Assembly: GCF_002192255.1 (NCBI RefSeq)
Contig: NZ_CP021768.1
Location: forward strand, 4,172,001-4,236,000
Direction of reading: 5' to 3'
Length of the DNA stretch: 64,000 nucleotides
From: Stenotrophomonas sp. WZN-1
GTDB lineage: Bacteria > Pseudomonadota > Gammaproteobacteria > Xanthomonadales > Xanthomonadaceae
The notes beneath the pieces are model-generated. The model was not told where the DNA came from. It worked only from the letters and a program-made list of their open reading frames with translations, and did no database searches. Shown in pieces: positions 8,894-17,964 of the stretch (position 1 is the first letter of the stretch; every line of letters begins with the position of its first letter). The position numbers were made by a program, and so were the translations under genes.

Positions 8894-11295
8894 CAGAAGC
8901 TCAGCCGGTACTGTGCATACAGGTTGGCGCCGTCGGTGTCGTATGGCGCGTTGCGCGAGTAGACCAGGCCGCGACTGGCCTGGAAGGTCGCTTCGTCCGG
9001 ATAGCGGTCGAACACGTTGTCCGCGCCCACGCGCAGGCTGTGGTGCTCGTTGATGCGGTAGCCCACGGCCAGGTCGAGGAAGCTCATCGCGCCGAAACGC
9101 TGGTAGATGTCGCCCACCGCATTGCCGCTGGAGTCGGTCCAGGCACCGTAGTAGCGCATGCGCGCCATCAGCGACCAGGCTCCGATGTCCCAGCTGCCGG
9201 TCAGGCTGCCCTTGTGCTCGGGCAGGCGATCTTCGAACAGCACGCGCTGGGTTTCGTTGGTGGCCACCGAGGTGCTGCCGTTGTCCACCCGGGTGCGGTT
9301 GTAGTTGTAGGCCAGGGTCAGCGTCATGCGGCCCGCGCCGAGGTCGCGCAGGTAGTTGCCGACCACGTCCACGCCGGTGGTGGTGGTATCGAAATCGTTG
9401 GTGAAGTAGTTCACCGAGGTATAGCCCAGCGGATTCGGTGTGCCGGCCGGAATGGCGAAGCTGGCCGACTGGCTGAAGCGGTCGGTGAGCTTGATCTGGT
9501 AGACATCCACCGAGCCGGAGAGGCCCAGGTCGGTGCGCCAGGTCAGGCCCAGCGACGCGGTACGCGATTCTTCCGGCTTCAGTGGCCTGGCACCGAGCAT
9601 CTGCGCCAGCGGATCGTTCGGCGACAGGCGGCCACTGGTGAAGATCTGCAGGGTGCGCGTATCCAGGCCCTGGGTGGTGCTGGTGGTGTTGAGCTGCGCC
9701 GGGGTCGGTGCGCGGAAGCCGGTGGACACCGTGCCGCGCAGGGCCACGTCCGGGGTGATCGCGAAACGTGCGGACAGCTTGCCGTCCAGGGTGCTGCCGA
9801 AGCTTGAGAAGTCCTCGTAACGGCTGGCAGCACCGATGCTCCAGCGCTCGCCCAGCGGCACTTCCATATCCACATAGGCCGCCTTGCTGCGCTGGCTCCA
9901 CTGCCCGGCCTGGCTGGCCGAGAAGCCCGGCGCGCCGTTGGAATTGGCTTCCAGCCCTGCCGCCGCGCCCGGGCCCACCGCGTACGAAGCCGGATCGCCT
10001 GCGCGCACCTGGTAGGTCTCCTGGCGGAACTCGCCACCGAAGGCGACGTTGATCGGCTTGGACAGCGCGGCCACGTCCCACTCGTAATTGAAGTCGGCGT
10101 TGGCATTCTTCTCGGTCTGGGTCAGGCGGCCGAGATCGAACGCGGTCGGGCTGGCCGGGCCGAGCGAGGCGTTGATCGAGTTCTTCAGGCTGTAGTCGAT
10201 GGCGTTGCGGCCATGCGAGGCGCTGACATCCCAGCGCAGCTTCGGCGTGATCTCGCCACGCAGGCCACCGACCAGTTGCAGGTCGTTCTGGACGTTGCCG
10301 TACTGCGGGCTGAAGCCCACCGGATAGATCGAACGCAGGTTCCAGCCGGGGAAGATCACCGTAGTGCGGTAGGCACCGGTGGTGGTATCCGGGTTGCGCC
10401 AGTTGAAATCGCTGACGCCATCGCTGTGGCTGTACAGGCCGAACGCATACAGCTCCAGCGTGTCGCTGGCATTGGCCTTTACGTTGAAGCCGACGCGGCG
10501 ACTTTCCAGTTCCGGCTGGCCCCAGCGCTGTACCGGGTTGGGCACGTCCAGATCCGGATGCGCGGCCTGGAAGGCGATCGCATCCGGGCGCTGGCGGGTG
10601 CGCGAGGTGGCATCCGAGTTCGAGGATTCGGCGAACAGCACCAGGCTGCCGTAGTCACCCAGCGCCCAGCCGGTGCGTGCGCTGAAATCGCGAGACGCGC
10701 CATCGCCCTGTGCGTACTGCGAGTAGCCGGCGGTGATCTCGGCACCGGGGCCATCCTCGAGAATGATGTTGATGACGCCGGCGATGGCGTCCGAGCCGTA
10801 CTGCGCCGACGCACCATCGCGCAGCACTTCGATGCGCTTGATCGCACTGGTTGGAATCTGTGCCAGATCGGCCGCCTGCGCGCCACGGTTGCCGAGCAGC
10901 GCGCTGCGGTGGAAGCGACGACCGTTGACCAGCACCAGGGTCTGGTCCGGCGACAGGCCACGCAGCGTGGCCGGGCGCACGAACACCTGGCCGTCCGCCA
11001 TCGGCAGGCGCTGCACCACGAACGACGGCACCAGCTGCGCCAGCACGTCCTTCAGATCGGTGGATTCAACGGACTTGATGTCTTCCTTGGTGAACACGTC
11101 CACCGGCGCCAGTGTTTCGAACTGGGTGCGGTTGGAGGCGCGGGTACCGGTGACCAGCATCGCATCGAGCTGGGTGGGTGCGGCGCGGCTGCCGCCGGCG
11201 GCATCGACCGCTTGGGCTTCCGCTGCGATCGCGCCTCCTGCGCTGGCCATGGAAAGGGCAAGGAGGATGGAACGCGAAAGCTTCGAACGATGCAC
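8893..11295 (-). CDS. TonB-dependent outer-membrane receptor
   Basis: 800 residues from a GTG at 11295, chosen because GGAG lies about 8 bp before it and it gives a clean signal peptide (MHRSKLSRSILLALS, then an AxA-type site); an upstream GTG at 11340 is less likely. A plug domain follows (about residues 45-160, with RGLSPDQTLVLVNGRR and GSDAIAGVINIIL) and then a 22-strand-type barrel ending in the aromatic residue of YAQYRLSF, as expected for insertion by the BAM machinery. Ligand uptake is TonB-driven. The ligand is not evident; the overlapping downstream PLP enzyme suggests a peptide, amino-acid or siderophore-type compound. Confidence 0.9.
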   Translation of the reverse strand: MHRSKLSRSILLALSMASAGGAIAAEAQAVDAAGGSRAAPTQLDAMLVTGTRASNRTQFETLAPVDVFTKEDIKSVESTDLKDVLAQLVPSFVVQRLPMADGQVFVRPATLRGLSPDQTLVLVNGRRFHRSALLGNRGAQAADLAQIPTSAIKRIEVLRDGASAQYGSDAIAGVINIILEDGPGAEITAGYSQYAQGDGASRDFSARTGWALGDYGSLVLFAESSNSDATSRTRQRPDAIAFQAAHPDLDVPNPVQRWGQPELESRRVGFNVKANASDTLELYAFGLYSHSDGVSDFNWRNPDTTTGAYRTTVIFPGWNLRSIYPVGFSPQYGNVQNDLQLVGGLRGEITPKLRWDVSASHGRNAIDYSLKNSINASLGPASPTAFDLGRLTQTEKNANADFNYEWDVAALSKPINVAFGGEFRQETYQVRAGDPASYAVGPGAAAGLEANSNGAPGFSASQAGQWSQRSKAAYVDMEVPLGERWSIGAASRYEDFSSFGSTLDGKLSARFAITPDVALRGTVSTGFRAPTPAQLNTTSTTQGLDTRTLQIFTSGRLSPNDPLAQMLGARPLKPEESRTASLGLTWRTDLGLSGSVDVYQIKLTDRFSQSASFAIPAGTPNPLGYTSVNYFTNDFDTTTTGVDVVGNYLRDLGAGRMTLTLAYNYNRTRVDNGSTSVATNETQRVLFEDRLPEHKGSLTGSWDIGAWSLMARMRYYGAWTDSSGNAVGDIYQRFGAMSFLDLAVGYRINEHHSLRVGADNVFDRYPDEATFQASRGLVYSRNAPYDTDGANLYAQYRLSF

Positions 11296-11452
11296 GGCAG
11301 GGCTCCGGGAGGACGCGACAGGGCCAGCACCTGTGCGCACACAACAGGCCTGGACAAGGCGCGCAGTCTCGGCGCGATGTGTGAAGGAGGCATGACGTCA
11401 GTACGACAGCTTGATGCGCCAACCATGGTTAACCGCTGCCAGAGCCCATCCC

Positions 11453-11475
11453 TAGATCCACGCCGTGCGTGGATG
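11453..11475. repeat. SMAG-like palindromic repeat
   Basis: TAGATCCACGC-CG-TGCGTGGATG with 8-bp arms, matching the TAGATCCACGCC variant of Stenotrophomonas repeats. It lies between the TonB receptor promoter region and the convergent membrane-protein gene end. Confidence 0.6.
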
Positions 11476-11521
11476 GGCAACGCCGACGCACACCCGGTCC
11501 CTCATGGCCACGCACACGGCC

Positions 11522-11908
11522 TCAGCCGTTGCTGTCGTCGTCGAAACCGAAGCGGGCCGGCCGTGCCGTTCGCAGCGGAACAAACATCGCGAGGGCGAAC
11601 ACCACCAGGAAGGGAGCGGACAGGAACCCGAAGTCTTTGCTGCCAAACCCGATGAAGCTGGCACGCAGGTCACCGATCCATTCCAACCGCGTCAGCACCA
11701 TCACCAGCCCACCGATGGTCGGGCCAGGAAGCCCACCGTGACCGCCCATCAGCAACGTGGGTGACAGCAACCCGGCCAGGAACGCGAAGCCGGCGCGATA
11801 AAGCCAGGGATTGCCCTTCCAGCGCGGCGCGCGGTACGCCATCAGCACCAGCAAGGCCAGCGTCAGCACCGCGGGCAGCACCAGGTAGACAAGCACCAAT
11901 TCCATCAT
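11522..11908 (-). CDS. small integral membrane protein, unknown function
   Basis: 128 residues from ATG at 11908 (a second ATG follows directly), with GGAG about 10 bp upstream; the longer open frame upstream has no coding character. The protein has an N-terminal hydrophobic helix (LVLVYLVLPAVLTLALLVLM), a short basic loop (APRWKG), a second hydrophobic region, a Gly-rich loop (LLMGGHGGLPGPTIGG) and a last helix near the C-terminus ending in an acidic FGFDDDSNG tail. Four short membrane segments are likely. It is divergent from the AraC-type regulator at 12096. I do not recognise the family. Confidence 0.7.
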   Translation of the reverse strand: MMELVLVYLVLPAVLTLALLVLMAYRAPRWKGNPWLYRAGFAFLAGLLSPTLLMGGHGGLPGPTIGGLVMVLTRLEWIGDLRASFIGFGSKDFGFLSAPFLVVFALAMFVPLRTARPARFGFDDDSNG

Positions 11909-12095
11909 GCGCCTGGCTCCGCTGGCCTGGCATCCCACGTCGTCGATCGCATCTCCCTGCCCTCCCTCACATCCATGAAGCGCACATTGTTGCCGGTACG
12001 CCGGCAGACGCAAGGCCTCGGCAGCGCAAGAACTGCTAAACGCCCTGCCCGAGGATCCGCTACTGTGCCCGGCATTGGACTCGGGGAACGGCAGG

Positions 12096-12923
12096 ATGAG
12101 CGCGGCAGGCAAGGCGTTGTGGTACATCGAAACCCATGCGGACCAGCCATTGGCACTGGCCGATATTGCCGCCGCAGCGGGGCTTTCGCCGTTCCATCTG
12201 TCACGCCTGTTCCAGGCCCGCACCGGCACCTCGGTGGTGCGCTACCTGCGGGGACGGCGCCTGACCGCTGCCGCGCAGCGGCTGGCCAACGGGGCGGGCG
12301 ACATCCTGCAGGTGGCACTGGGCGCGGGCTACACCACCCATGCCGCGTTCACCCGTGCCTTCAGCGAACAGTTCGGGCAGACGCCGGAGCGCGTACGCGA
12401 ACAGGGCGCCGATGGACTGGCGCTGGTGCAGGCGATCCGCGTGGATGAAGCACCGGCGCCCTGCGGTGAAGCGCCGCGACTGCTCGACACGCCCGCTTTC
12501 CAGGTCGCGGGCATCGGCATGCGACACACCCGTGACAGTGGCGGCGCGATTCCCGGCCAGTGGGCGCAGCTCAACCGCGAATGGCCGACGCCGGCACCGA
12601 TCAGTTTCGGCGTGTGCTGCAACAGCGATGATGACGGCGGCTTCGACTACGTCGCTGCGCTGCCCGCCAGCGCGCTGTCCACCGTGCCCGCGCATTGGCA
12701 GCGGATCGACGTGCCGGCGCGCCGCTATCTGGTGGCCTGGCACGGCGGCCATATCTCGACCATCCGCTCGACCTGGTTCTGGCTGCTGGACCACTACCTG
12801 CCCGGCTCCGGCCTCAGCCTGGCCGATGCACCAGACCTGGAACGCTACGACACGCGCTTCGATGAGCACACCGGCAACGGCGGCGTGGAGATCTGGCTGC
12901 CGGTGGACGAACGCCCACGCTGA
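12096..12923 (+). CDS. AraC-family regulator with GyrI-like ligand-binding domain
   Basis: 275 residues. Unusually for AraC proteins, but normal for the Rob/SoxS-like class, the two helix-turn-helix units come first (about residues 8-108; LADIAAAAGLSPFHLSRLF and VALGAGYTTHAAFTRAFSEQ). A GyrI/BmrR-type effector-binding domain follows (about 125-275). The ATG at 12096 has GGCAGG before it. The alpha/beta hydrolase gene starts 13 bp downstream with an AAGGAG site, so the two probably form an operon and the regulator may respond to a hydrophobic or toxic compound handled by the hydrolase. The effector is unknown. Confidence 0.88.
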   Translation: MSAAGKALWYIETHADQPLALADIAAAAGLSPFHLSRLFQARTGTSVVRYLRGRRLTAAAQRLANGAGDILQVALGAGYTTHAAFTRAFSEQFGQTPERVREQGADGLALVQAIRVDEAPAPCGEAPRLLDTPAFQVAGIGMRHTRDSGGAIPGQWAQLNREWPTPAPISFGVCCNSDDDGGFDYVAALPASALSTVPAHWQRIDVPARRYLVAWHGGHISTIRSTWFWLLDHYLPGSGLSLADAPDLERYDTRFDEHTGNGGVEIWLPVDERPR

Positions 12924-12936
12924 CAAGGAGCCGAGG

Positions 12937-14016
12937 ATGCGCATGAAAGCCACTGTGATGGGAATGATGCTGATGGCCTCGGCGGGGGGCGCCAGCGCTG
13001 GCGAGCCTTGGAAAGCAGGCGAACGCCACGGCACCACCACGGTGGCCAGCGCCGTGGTGCGCGATGCGCAATACCGCGACGCCCTGCGCTACACGGTCTG
13101 GTATCCGGCGCCCGCTGGCAGCAGGGAAGTCGCCCTGACCATCGGTCCGCCCGATGCACCGCTGTTCGACGTCGGCCGCGCGGCACTGGATGCGCCGGTC
13201 GCGGGTGCACGCCTGCCAACCCTGCTGCTCTCCCACGGCAACGGCGGCAGCGCGCGCATGATGGGTTGGCTGGGTACGGCATTGGCACGCGCCGGATACC
13301 TGGTGATCGCGGTCGATCATCCCGGCAACAACGGTGCCGATACGATGACCCTGCCGGGCAGCATGCTGAGCTGGCTGCGTGCGGATGATCTGCGCGCCGC
13401 GCTGGCGGCGGTGCAGGCCGATCCCGTGCTCGGCCCGCACGTCGATGCCGAACGGCTGGGTGTGGCCGGGTTCTCCGCGGGTGGCTACACCGCACTGCTG
13501 GCCGCCGGTGCACGCCCCGACCTGCAGCGGCTTCTAGCCTTCTGCCAAGCGCATCCGGATGACGGCGTCTGCCGGCCCCAGCAGGAAGCCGTCACGCACA
13601 CGATGGATGCCCGAATTGCCGCCGCGAGCTCGCCGGAACTGTCACCGTGGATCTCCCACGCCAACGAATCTCGCGCGATCCCCGGCGTGCGCGCCGTGTT
13701 CCTGCTGGCACCGGCGATCGTGCAGGCATTCGCGCCGGAACAGCTGTCCTCGCTGAGGCAGCCGGTGTCGATCGTGCTGGGCGAGGCTGACACGGTTGCG
13801 CCACCGCAGAGCAATGGCGAGGCTGCGCAGGCACTGATTACGGGCGCCGCGCTGCAACGTCTGCCGGATGTGGGCCACTACGACTTCCTGGCGGCCTGTA
13901 CGGCGGCCGGCGTGCAGAGGCTTCCCGAGCTGTGCAGCACGTCGGTTCCCAGGACGAACACCCACCAGCAGGCAGTGGATGCGGCGGTGCGATTCTTCGC
14001 CGACGCAATGCGATAG
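12937..14016 (+). CDS. secreted alpha/beta hydrolase (dienelactone hydrolase-like)
   Basis: 359 residues. The N-terminus is a signal peptide (MRMKATVMGMMLMASAGGAS). The oxyanion loop LLSHGNGGS and the nucleophile elbow GVAGFSAGGYTALL give a GxSxG serine near residue 183; VLGEADTVAPP and the DVGHYDFL segment supply the likely Asp and His. It is probably a periplasmic ester hydrolase. ATG 12937 is preceded by AAGGAG at 12925-12930. It lies 13 bp behind the AraC/GyrI-type regulator and is probably co-transcribed. Substrate cannot be read from the sequence; carboxylesterase, platelet-activating-factor acetylhydrolase-like or dienelactone hydrolase activities are all possible. Confidence 0.85.
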   Translation: MRMKATVMGMMLMASAGGASAGEPWKAGERHGTTTVASAVVRDAQYRDALRYTVWYPAPAGSREVALTIGPPDAPLFDVGRAALDAPVAGARLPTLLLSHGNGGSARMMGWLGTALARAGYLVIAVDHPGNNGADTMTLPGSMLSWLRADDLRAALAAVQADPVLGPHVDAERLGVAGFSAGGYTALLAAGARPDLQRLLAFCQAHPDDGVCRPQQEAVTHTMDARIAAASSPELSPWISHANESRAIPGVRAVFLLAPAIVQAFAPEQLSSLRQPVSIVLGEADTVAPPQSNGEAAQALITGAALQRLPDVGHYDFLAACTAAGVQRLPELCSTSVPRTNTHQQAVDAAVRFFADAMR

Positions 14017-14070
14017 TGGCCGCCGAGCTGGCCCCGGCGCTACAGTGGGCGCGTCCATGGAGGTTCGGTC

Positions 14071-14742
14071 ATGCGCCTGCTTCACCTCACCCTGCCGGTG
14101 TCCGACGTCGCCACCGCCGCCACGTATTTCCACGATGTGCTGCAGCAGCGCGTGGTCGGCAACCATGTGCACATCGGCTGGAGCACGATCGAACTGCAGC
14201 CGGCGGGTGACCACCCGGTCGGTGGCGTGCACCTGGCCTTCAACGTACCGGACAACCGCTTCAGCGAGGCGATGACCTGGCTGCGTGAGCGCACGCCGCT
14301 GCAGCGCAATCCGGCGGGGCTGGATTACTTCGCGCTGGAGAGCAGCTGGCAGTCGCAGTCGGTGTACTTCACCGGCCCTGACAGCCTGATCCTGGAACTG
14401 ATCGGCCGCCGCCGCCTGCCGGCCAGCGCACATGAAGGCGTGTTCCATGGCAGCGAGCTGACCTGCCTGAGCGAAGTCGGCCTGCCCAGCCACGATGTCG
14501 ACGCCGTACGCGAACGGTCCAACCAACGTTTCGGCCTGCAACCGATCAGCCCGGCTTCGCCGCAGTTCGCGCCGATGGGCGACGACGAAGGCCTGCTGAT
14601 CGTGGTCGCCGCCGATCGCCGCTGGTTCCCCGAGCAGAAGGACCTGCCCAATGCGCAGGGGCTGTTGCTGCAGGTGGGTGACGTCGCCGGCACCGGCGAA
14701 CTCCGCGACGATGCCTTGGGCTGGCGGGTTTTCTCGACCTGA
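14071..14742 (+). CDS. VOC (glyoxalase/dioxygenase) superfamily protein
   Basis: 223 residues with two betaalphabetabetabeta units typical of the vicinal-oxygen-chelate fold. The first begins LHLTLPVSDVATAATYFHDV and the second near SELTCLSEVGLPSHDVDAVR; FTGPDSLILELIGRR supplies a typical strand with a metal-binding Glu. Cytoplasmic. ATG 14071 follows a GGAGG site. The gene lies 54 bp after the hydrolase and could be transcribed with it. VOC proteins range from glyoxalases to antibiotic-binding proteins, and nothing here decides among them. Confidence 0.8.
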   Translation: MRLLHLTLPVSDVATAATYFHDVLQQRVVGNHVHIGWSTIELQPAGDHPVGGVHLAFNVPDNRFSEAMTWLRERTPLQRNPAGLDYFALESSWQSQSVYFTGPDSLILELIGRRRLPASAHEGVFHGSELTCLSEVGLPSHDVDAVRERSNQRFGLQPISPASPQFAPMGDDEGLLIVVAADRRWFPEQKDLPNAQGLLLQVGDVAGTGELRDDALGWRVFST

Positions 14743-14767
14743 CCTGCCGTTCCAGACAGGATGCGCG

Positions 14768-16615
14768 CTACTGCGTGCGCTCACCCTGCCCCGCTTCAAC
14801 CTGCGCATGCAGCGCCTGCAGCCGCGCCGCCGTCTGGTTGAACACCTGCAGGTCGGCATCGACCAGTGCCGGCCAGTCGGGCAGGTGCCCCAGCAACTGC
14901 GCCACCTGCTCACTCGGTGCACGGTCGAAGCCCTCGCCAAGCACAGCGAGATAGCGCTCACGGAACGCTTCCGGGTCGCGCTGGTCCTGCACGTACAGCT
15001 GCACGGCCAGCAGCCCTGCAAAGAGGTAGTTCACCAGATAGTTCGGGTCTTCATACATCAGGCGCTTGCCGATCCAGCCGTTGCGCAACTGCGGATAGCG
15101 CTCCGGATCCTGACCGAAGCGCGCCAGCACCCGGCCGGTCAACGCGTCCAGGTCATCGGCGGTACCCAGCGTGTTGTCGGCCACGCCCCGATAGATCGAC
15201 TGCTCCAGCTGCGCTTCCTCGGACGAGGTGAACAGCTGCAGCACCATGTCATCCAGCAGCGATTTCAGGTAGTAGGCCTTGGCACGCGGATCCTGTGCCT
15301 GCTGGTACAGCTGGTCGCGGAAGCGCAGTTCGTTGTAGATCGCGAACGCCTCGGTCAGCCACTGGCTGCCGTTGCGCTGCAGCGGCGATGCATGGCCGCG
15401 CTGCATCCACTCACCGTGCATGGCATGACCGGCTTCATGGGCGATTTCAACATCACTTTCCAGATCGCCCCTGCGCACCCCGACGTACAGCATCGCCGGC
15501 GCGCCCGGAGCATTCACTGCGAATGCATCCTGGCTGCGATTGCCTTGCCCGGTGGCCAGGTCCATGCGCTGGTTGGACGGATCAAGCAGCGCGCGCAGCT
15601 CGGCGACATATGCCGGGCCCAGGTGTTGCATGGCGTCGGCGGCATTGTCGCGCAACTGCACCAGCGTCAGTACCGGCGGTGTGTAGCCGGCATCTGGCAG
15701 CGTGGTATCCCAGAGCTGCGGCGCATCGATGCCTGAGCGCGCGGCGTGGCGCAGCAGCATGTCCTGGTAGGCGCGACGGTCCCCTGCATGGCGTTCGATC
15801 GCCTGCAGCGTAGCATCCACCGCCGATGCATCCAGGCCCATGCGCTGGTATCTCCGCGCCGGTGCGGAGCCATCGCCCTGCAGGCGCGCGGCGGCATCGT
15901 TCACCTGCACCAGGCCCAGCAGCACCGAGGCCATCGGCTCACGGCGCGAGTGCAGGCCCTGCCAGTAACCCTTCCAGCCCGCTTCCCGCAACGCGCGTTC
16001 CTGCTGCTGGGCCAGTGCCTGCTTGTCGTGCCCGGTGTCCCAGTGCCGACCATCACGCTCGATCTGCGGGTACTCGGCACTACGCAGGATCTGCCCACGC
16101 AGCCGCGCGAAACTGTCCAGCGCCGGATCGGCCAGCGCCTCGACGGCCTCGTCCAGTGCGGCATCGGCCGGGGCCGCAGCTTCCTTCAGCGCACGCGCGC
16201 GCAGGAAGGCATACGGTGCTGCCCACGCCGCGTCTGCGGGTGCTTCGCGCAGCGCCGCGCGACCGGCGTGGGCGATGCGGCTGCACAGCCCCATCACCTG
16301 ATCCAGCGCCTGTGCCGGGCGAAGATCGCGCGCGTTGCGTGCTGCCTGCAGATGCAGATAGCTGTGATGGCGCAGGCACTGCGCCTGCAGTTCCTCGGCC
16401 TGCTGGAAGCGTTGCGCAGGCGCAAGCGCGGAAGCCTGCTGCAGGGCCTGGACACGCTTGCCCAGCTCGCCACGCGCAGCCTGTTCGGCTGCCGCACTGG
16501 CGAAGTAGGCGCGATCGTCGGCCCGCAACGACTGCGCCTGGGCGCCGATGAAAGGTGCCATCGCCAGCATGACGGCCATGGTGGCGGTTATGGTGCGCAT
16601 CCTGCGAGCCTGCAT
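14768..16615 (-). CDS. M3-like zinc oligopeptidase, exported
   Basis: 615 residues from ATG 16615, preceded by GGGAG; a signal peptide follows (ATMAVMLAMAPFIGAQAQS), so the enzyme is probably periplasmic. The zinc site HEAGHAMHGEW lies near residue 391. The downstream WLTEAFAIYNELRF segment carries the likely third ligand Glu, as in M3 (thimet oligopeptidase / PepF-like) peptidases. Much of the N-terminal half is helical and Ala/Gln-rich. The gene converges on the VOC gene. An earlier in-frame start upstream would add an Arg-rich stretch without a ribosome site and was not used. Substrate preference is unknown. Confidence 0.82.
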   Translation of the reverse strand: MQARRMRTITATMAVMLAMAPFIGAQAQSLRADDRAYFASAAAEQAARGELGKRVQALQQASALAPAQRFQQAEELQAQCLRHHSYLHLQAARNARDLRPAQALDQVMGLCSRIAHAGRAALREAPADAAWAAPYAFLRARALKEAAAPADAALDEAVEALADPALDSFARLRGQILRSAEYPQIERDGRHWDTGHDKQALAQQQERALREAGWKGYWQGLHSRREPMASVLLGLVQVNDAAARLQGDGSAPARRYQRMGLDASAVDATLQAIERHAGDRRAYQDMLLRHAARSGIDAPQLWDTTLPDAGYTPPVLTLVQLRDNAADAMQHLGPAYVAELRALLDPSNQRMDLATGQGNRSQDAFAVNAPGAPAMLYVGVRRGDLESDVEIAHEAGHAMHGEWMQRGHASPLQRNGSQWLTEAFAIYNELRFRDQLYQQAQDPRAKAYYLKSLLDDMVLQLFTSSEEAQLEQSIYRGVADNTLGTADDLDALTGRVLARFGQDPERYPQLRNGWIGKRLMYEDPNYLVNYLFAGLLAVQLYVQDQRDPEAFRERYLAVLGEGFDRAPSEQVAQLLGHLPDWPALVDADLQVFNQTAARLQALHAQVEAGQGERTQ

Positions 16616-16688
16616 CGGCGTCTCCCTGCCTGGACCAGGCTCCGAGCCTAACAGTCGCCGCCCGGCCGCGCCTGTGCCGGAACAGGCG

Positions 16689-17201
16689 TCAGATCGACTC
16701 ATCCTCGCGCTTGACCAGCGTCCAGCAGGGCGACTGCGCGAAAGTGTAGGTCTGCTGGTCGCTGCTGTCCGGCGTGCGGATCTGTACCTGTCGTTGCCCA
16801 TCGGCCAGCGTGCTGACCTGCATTTCGCGGCCCTGCCCAGCCAACGCGGCGGGATCGGGCATCACCGGCCACTCGACATCGGCCAGCGCGAGGCGGCTTT
16901 CCACCTTGCGCGGTTCCGGCTCGGCCTCGGCATCGATGTAGCTGTCCAGCAGCGGATCGGCAGTGGCCTTTTCCTGCAGCGTGATCTCGTTGCCGAAGTG
17001 CTTCAGGAACGCATCGAACTGCGGGTAGGGGCATTCACTGCTGGCAAGCACTGGTGTGGGTTGGACCGCTGCCGCCGTGGACGACGGCGCGGGACGCGCG
17101 GGCGCGGCTTCCGTGGGCGTCGCCTGCGGTTCGGGCGTGCAGGCAACCAGCGCCACGCCACAGGCAAGTACCAGCACGGCAGCGGAACGGTTTCGACGCA
17201 T
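16689..17201 (-). CDS. lipoprotein, unknown function
   Basis: 170 residues from ATG 17201 (AGGA about 7 bp before it). The signal peptide ends in a lipobox, ALVAC near residue 21, followed by a Pro/Thr/Ala-rich linker of about 30 residues. A folded part begins SSECPYPQFDAFLKHFG and ends with CWTLVKREDESI; the two Cys in the mature domain could form a disulfide. It is divergent from the YiiX-type hydrolase at 17284. I do not recognise the family. Confidence 0.78.
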   Translation of the reverse strand: MRRNRSAAVLVLACGVALVACTPEPQATPTEAAPARPAPSSTAAAVQPTPVLASSECPYPQFDAFLKHFGNEITLQEKATADPLLDSYIDAEAEPEPRKVESRLALADVEWPVMPDPAALAGQGREMQVSTLADGQRQVQIRTPDSSDQQTYTFAQSPCWTLVKREDESI

Positions 17202-17283
17202 GGGCTCATCCTGAATCCGGTTCGGTCGCCCCATGCTACCGCGCGCCCTACAATTCCGGCATTCCGCCTGCCCGAGACACCCC

Positions 17284-17910
17284 ATGCGTCGCCTCCTGCT
17301 CATGATCGGCCTGCTGCTGCCCGCCCTGTGGCCAGCGGTGGCGATGGCCGTCGATGTCCACGAAGGCGACCTGCTGTTCGTCACCGCCGGCCGCAGCGGC
17401 CTCAGTGCCGCCATCGACGATGCCACAGGCAAGCAGGGCGTACCCAGCTTCGATCACGTGGCCCTGGTCGCCCCGGCACCAAAGGGCTGGGACGTGCTGC
17501 ATGCGGACGAGAAGGGATCGCGCCGGCAATCACTGGTCGAGTTCCGCCAGGACGCCCGGGCCAAGCAGCGGCAGATCGTGGTCTATCGCCTGCGCGCACC
17601 GCAGCAGGCGGCGATCAAGGACGCGGTTGCCACCGCGCGCACGATGCTCGGCAAGCCCTACAACACGTCGTATGTGTTGAACGAAGACAGCTACTACTGC
17701 TCGGACTTCATCGAGCGTGCGTTCCGTGCGCACCACGTGTTCGCGTTGCAGCCGATGAACTTCCGCAACCCGCAGACCGGGCAGATCGCCCAGCACTGGG
17801 TGGATCTGTACCGCGGCATGGGCATGGAGGTGCCACAGGACCAGCCCGGCACCAATCCGAACGACATGTCGGCGGCGCCGGTGCTGCAGCGTATAGGCGT
17901 GCTGGAATAA
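17284..17910 (+). CDS. YiiX/YebB-like NlpC/P60-type cysteine hydrolase, exported
   Basis: 208 residues with a cleavable signal peptide (RRLLLMIGLLLPALWPAVA). The domain is a circularly permuted papain-like fold: the His lies early (SFDHVALV, His58) and the Cys later (YYCSDFIERAF, Cys139), as in YiiX/YebB lipid- or peptidoglycan-linked hydrolases. It should act in the periplasm or cell wall. The gene is followed directly by a strong hairpin terminator beginning at its last stop-codon base. Members of this family cleave amide or ester bonds; the substrate here is not known. Confidence 0.85.
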   Translation: MRRLLLMIGLLLPALWPAVAMAVDVHEGDLLFVTAGRSGLSAAIDDATGKQGVPSFDHVALVAPAPKGWDVLHADEKGSRRQSLVEFRQDARAKQRQIVVYRLRAPQQAAIKDAVATARTMLGKPYNTSYVLNEDSYYCSDFIERAFRAHHVFALQPMNFRNPQTGQIAQHWVDLYRGMGMEVPQDQPGTNPNDMSAAPVLQRIGVLE

Positions 17911-17940
17911 GCGAAGCCCCGCGCAGGGCGGGGCTTCGCT
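17910..17940. terminator. hairpin terminator between convergent genes
   Basis: Perfect 13-bp arms (AGCGAAGCCCCGC and its complement) around a 5-nt loop, placed between the convergent hydrolase and Q-rich genes. No clear T-run follows on either strand, so efficiency is uncertain. Confidence 0.75.
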
Positions 17941-17964
17941 GGTCACACCGGCTGCGCGGCGCGG

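Noticed and set aside
7592..10081. Single 829-codon protein fusing receptor DNA to the PLP enzyme
   Set aside because: The first 396 codons are an out-of-frame reading of the TonB receptor. The real enzyme starts at the Tat signal at 8893, overlapping the receptor stop.
14768..16615. The HEAGH motif here as a second toxin
   Set aside because: The motif sits in a full-length M3-like peptidase with a signal peptide and third-ligand region, not in a polymorphic toxin tip.
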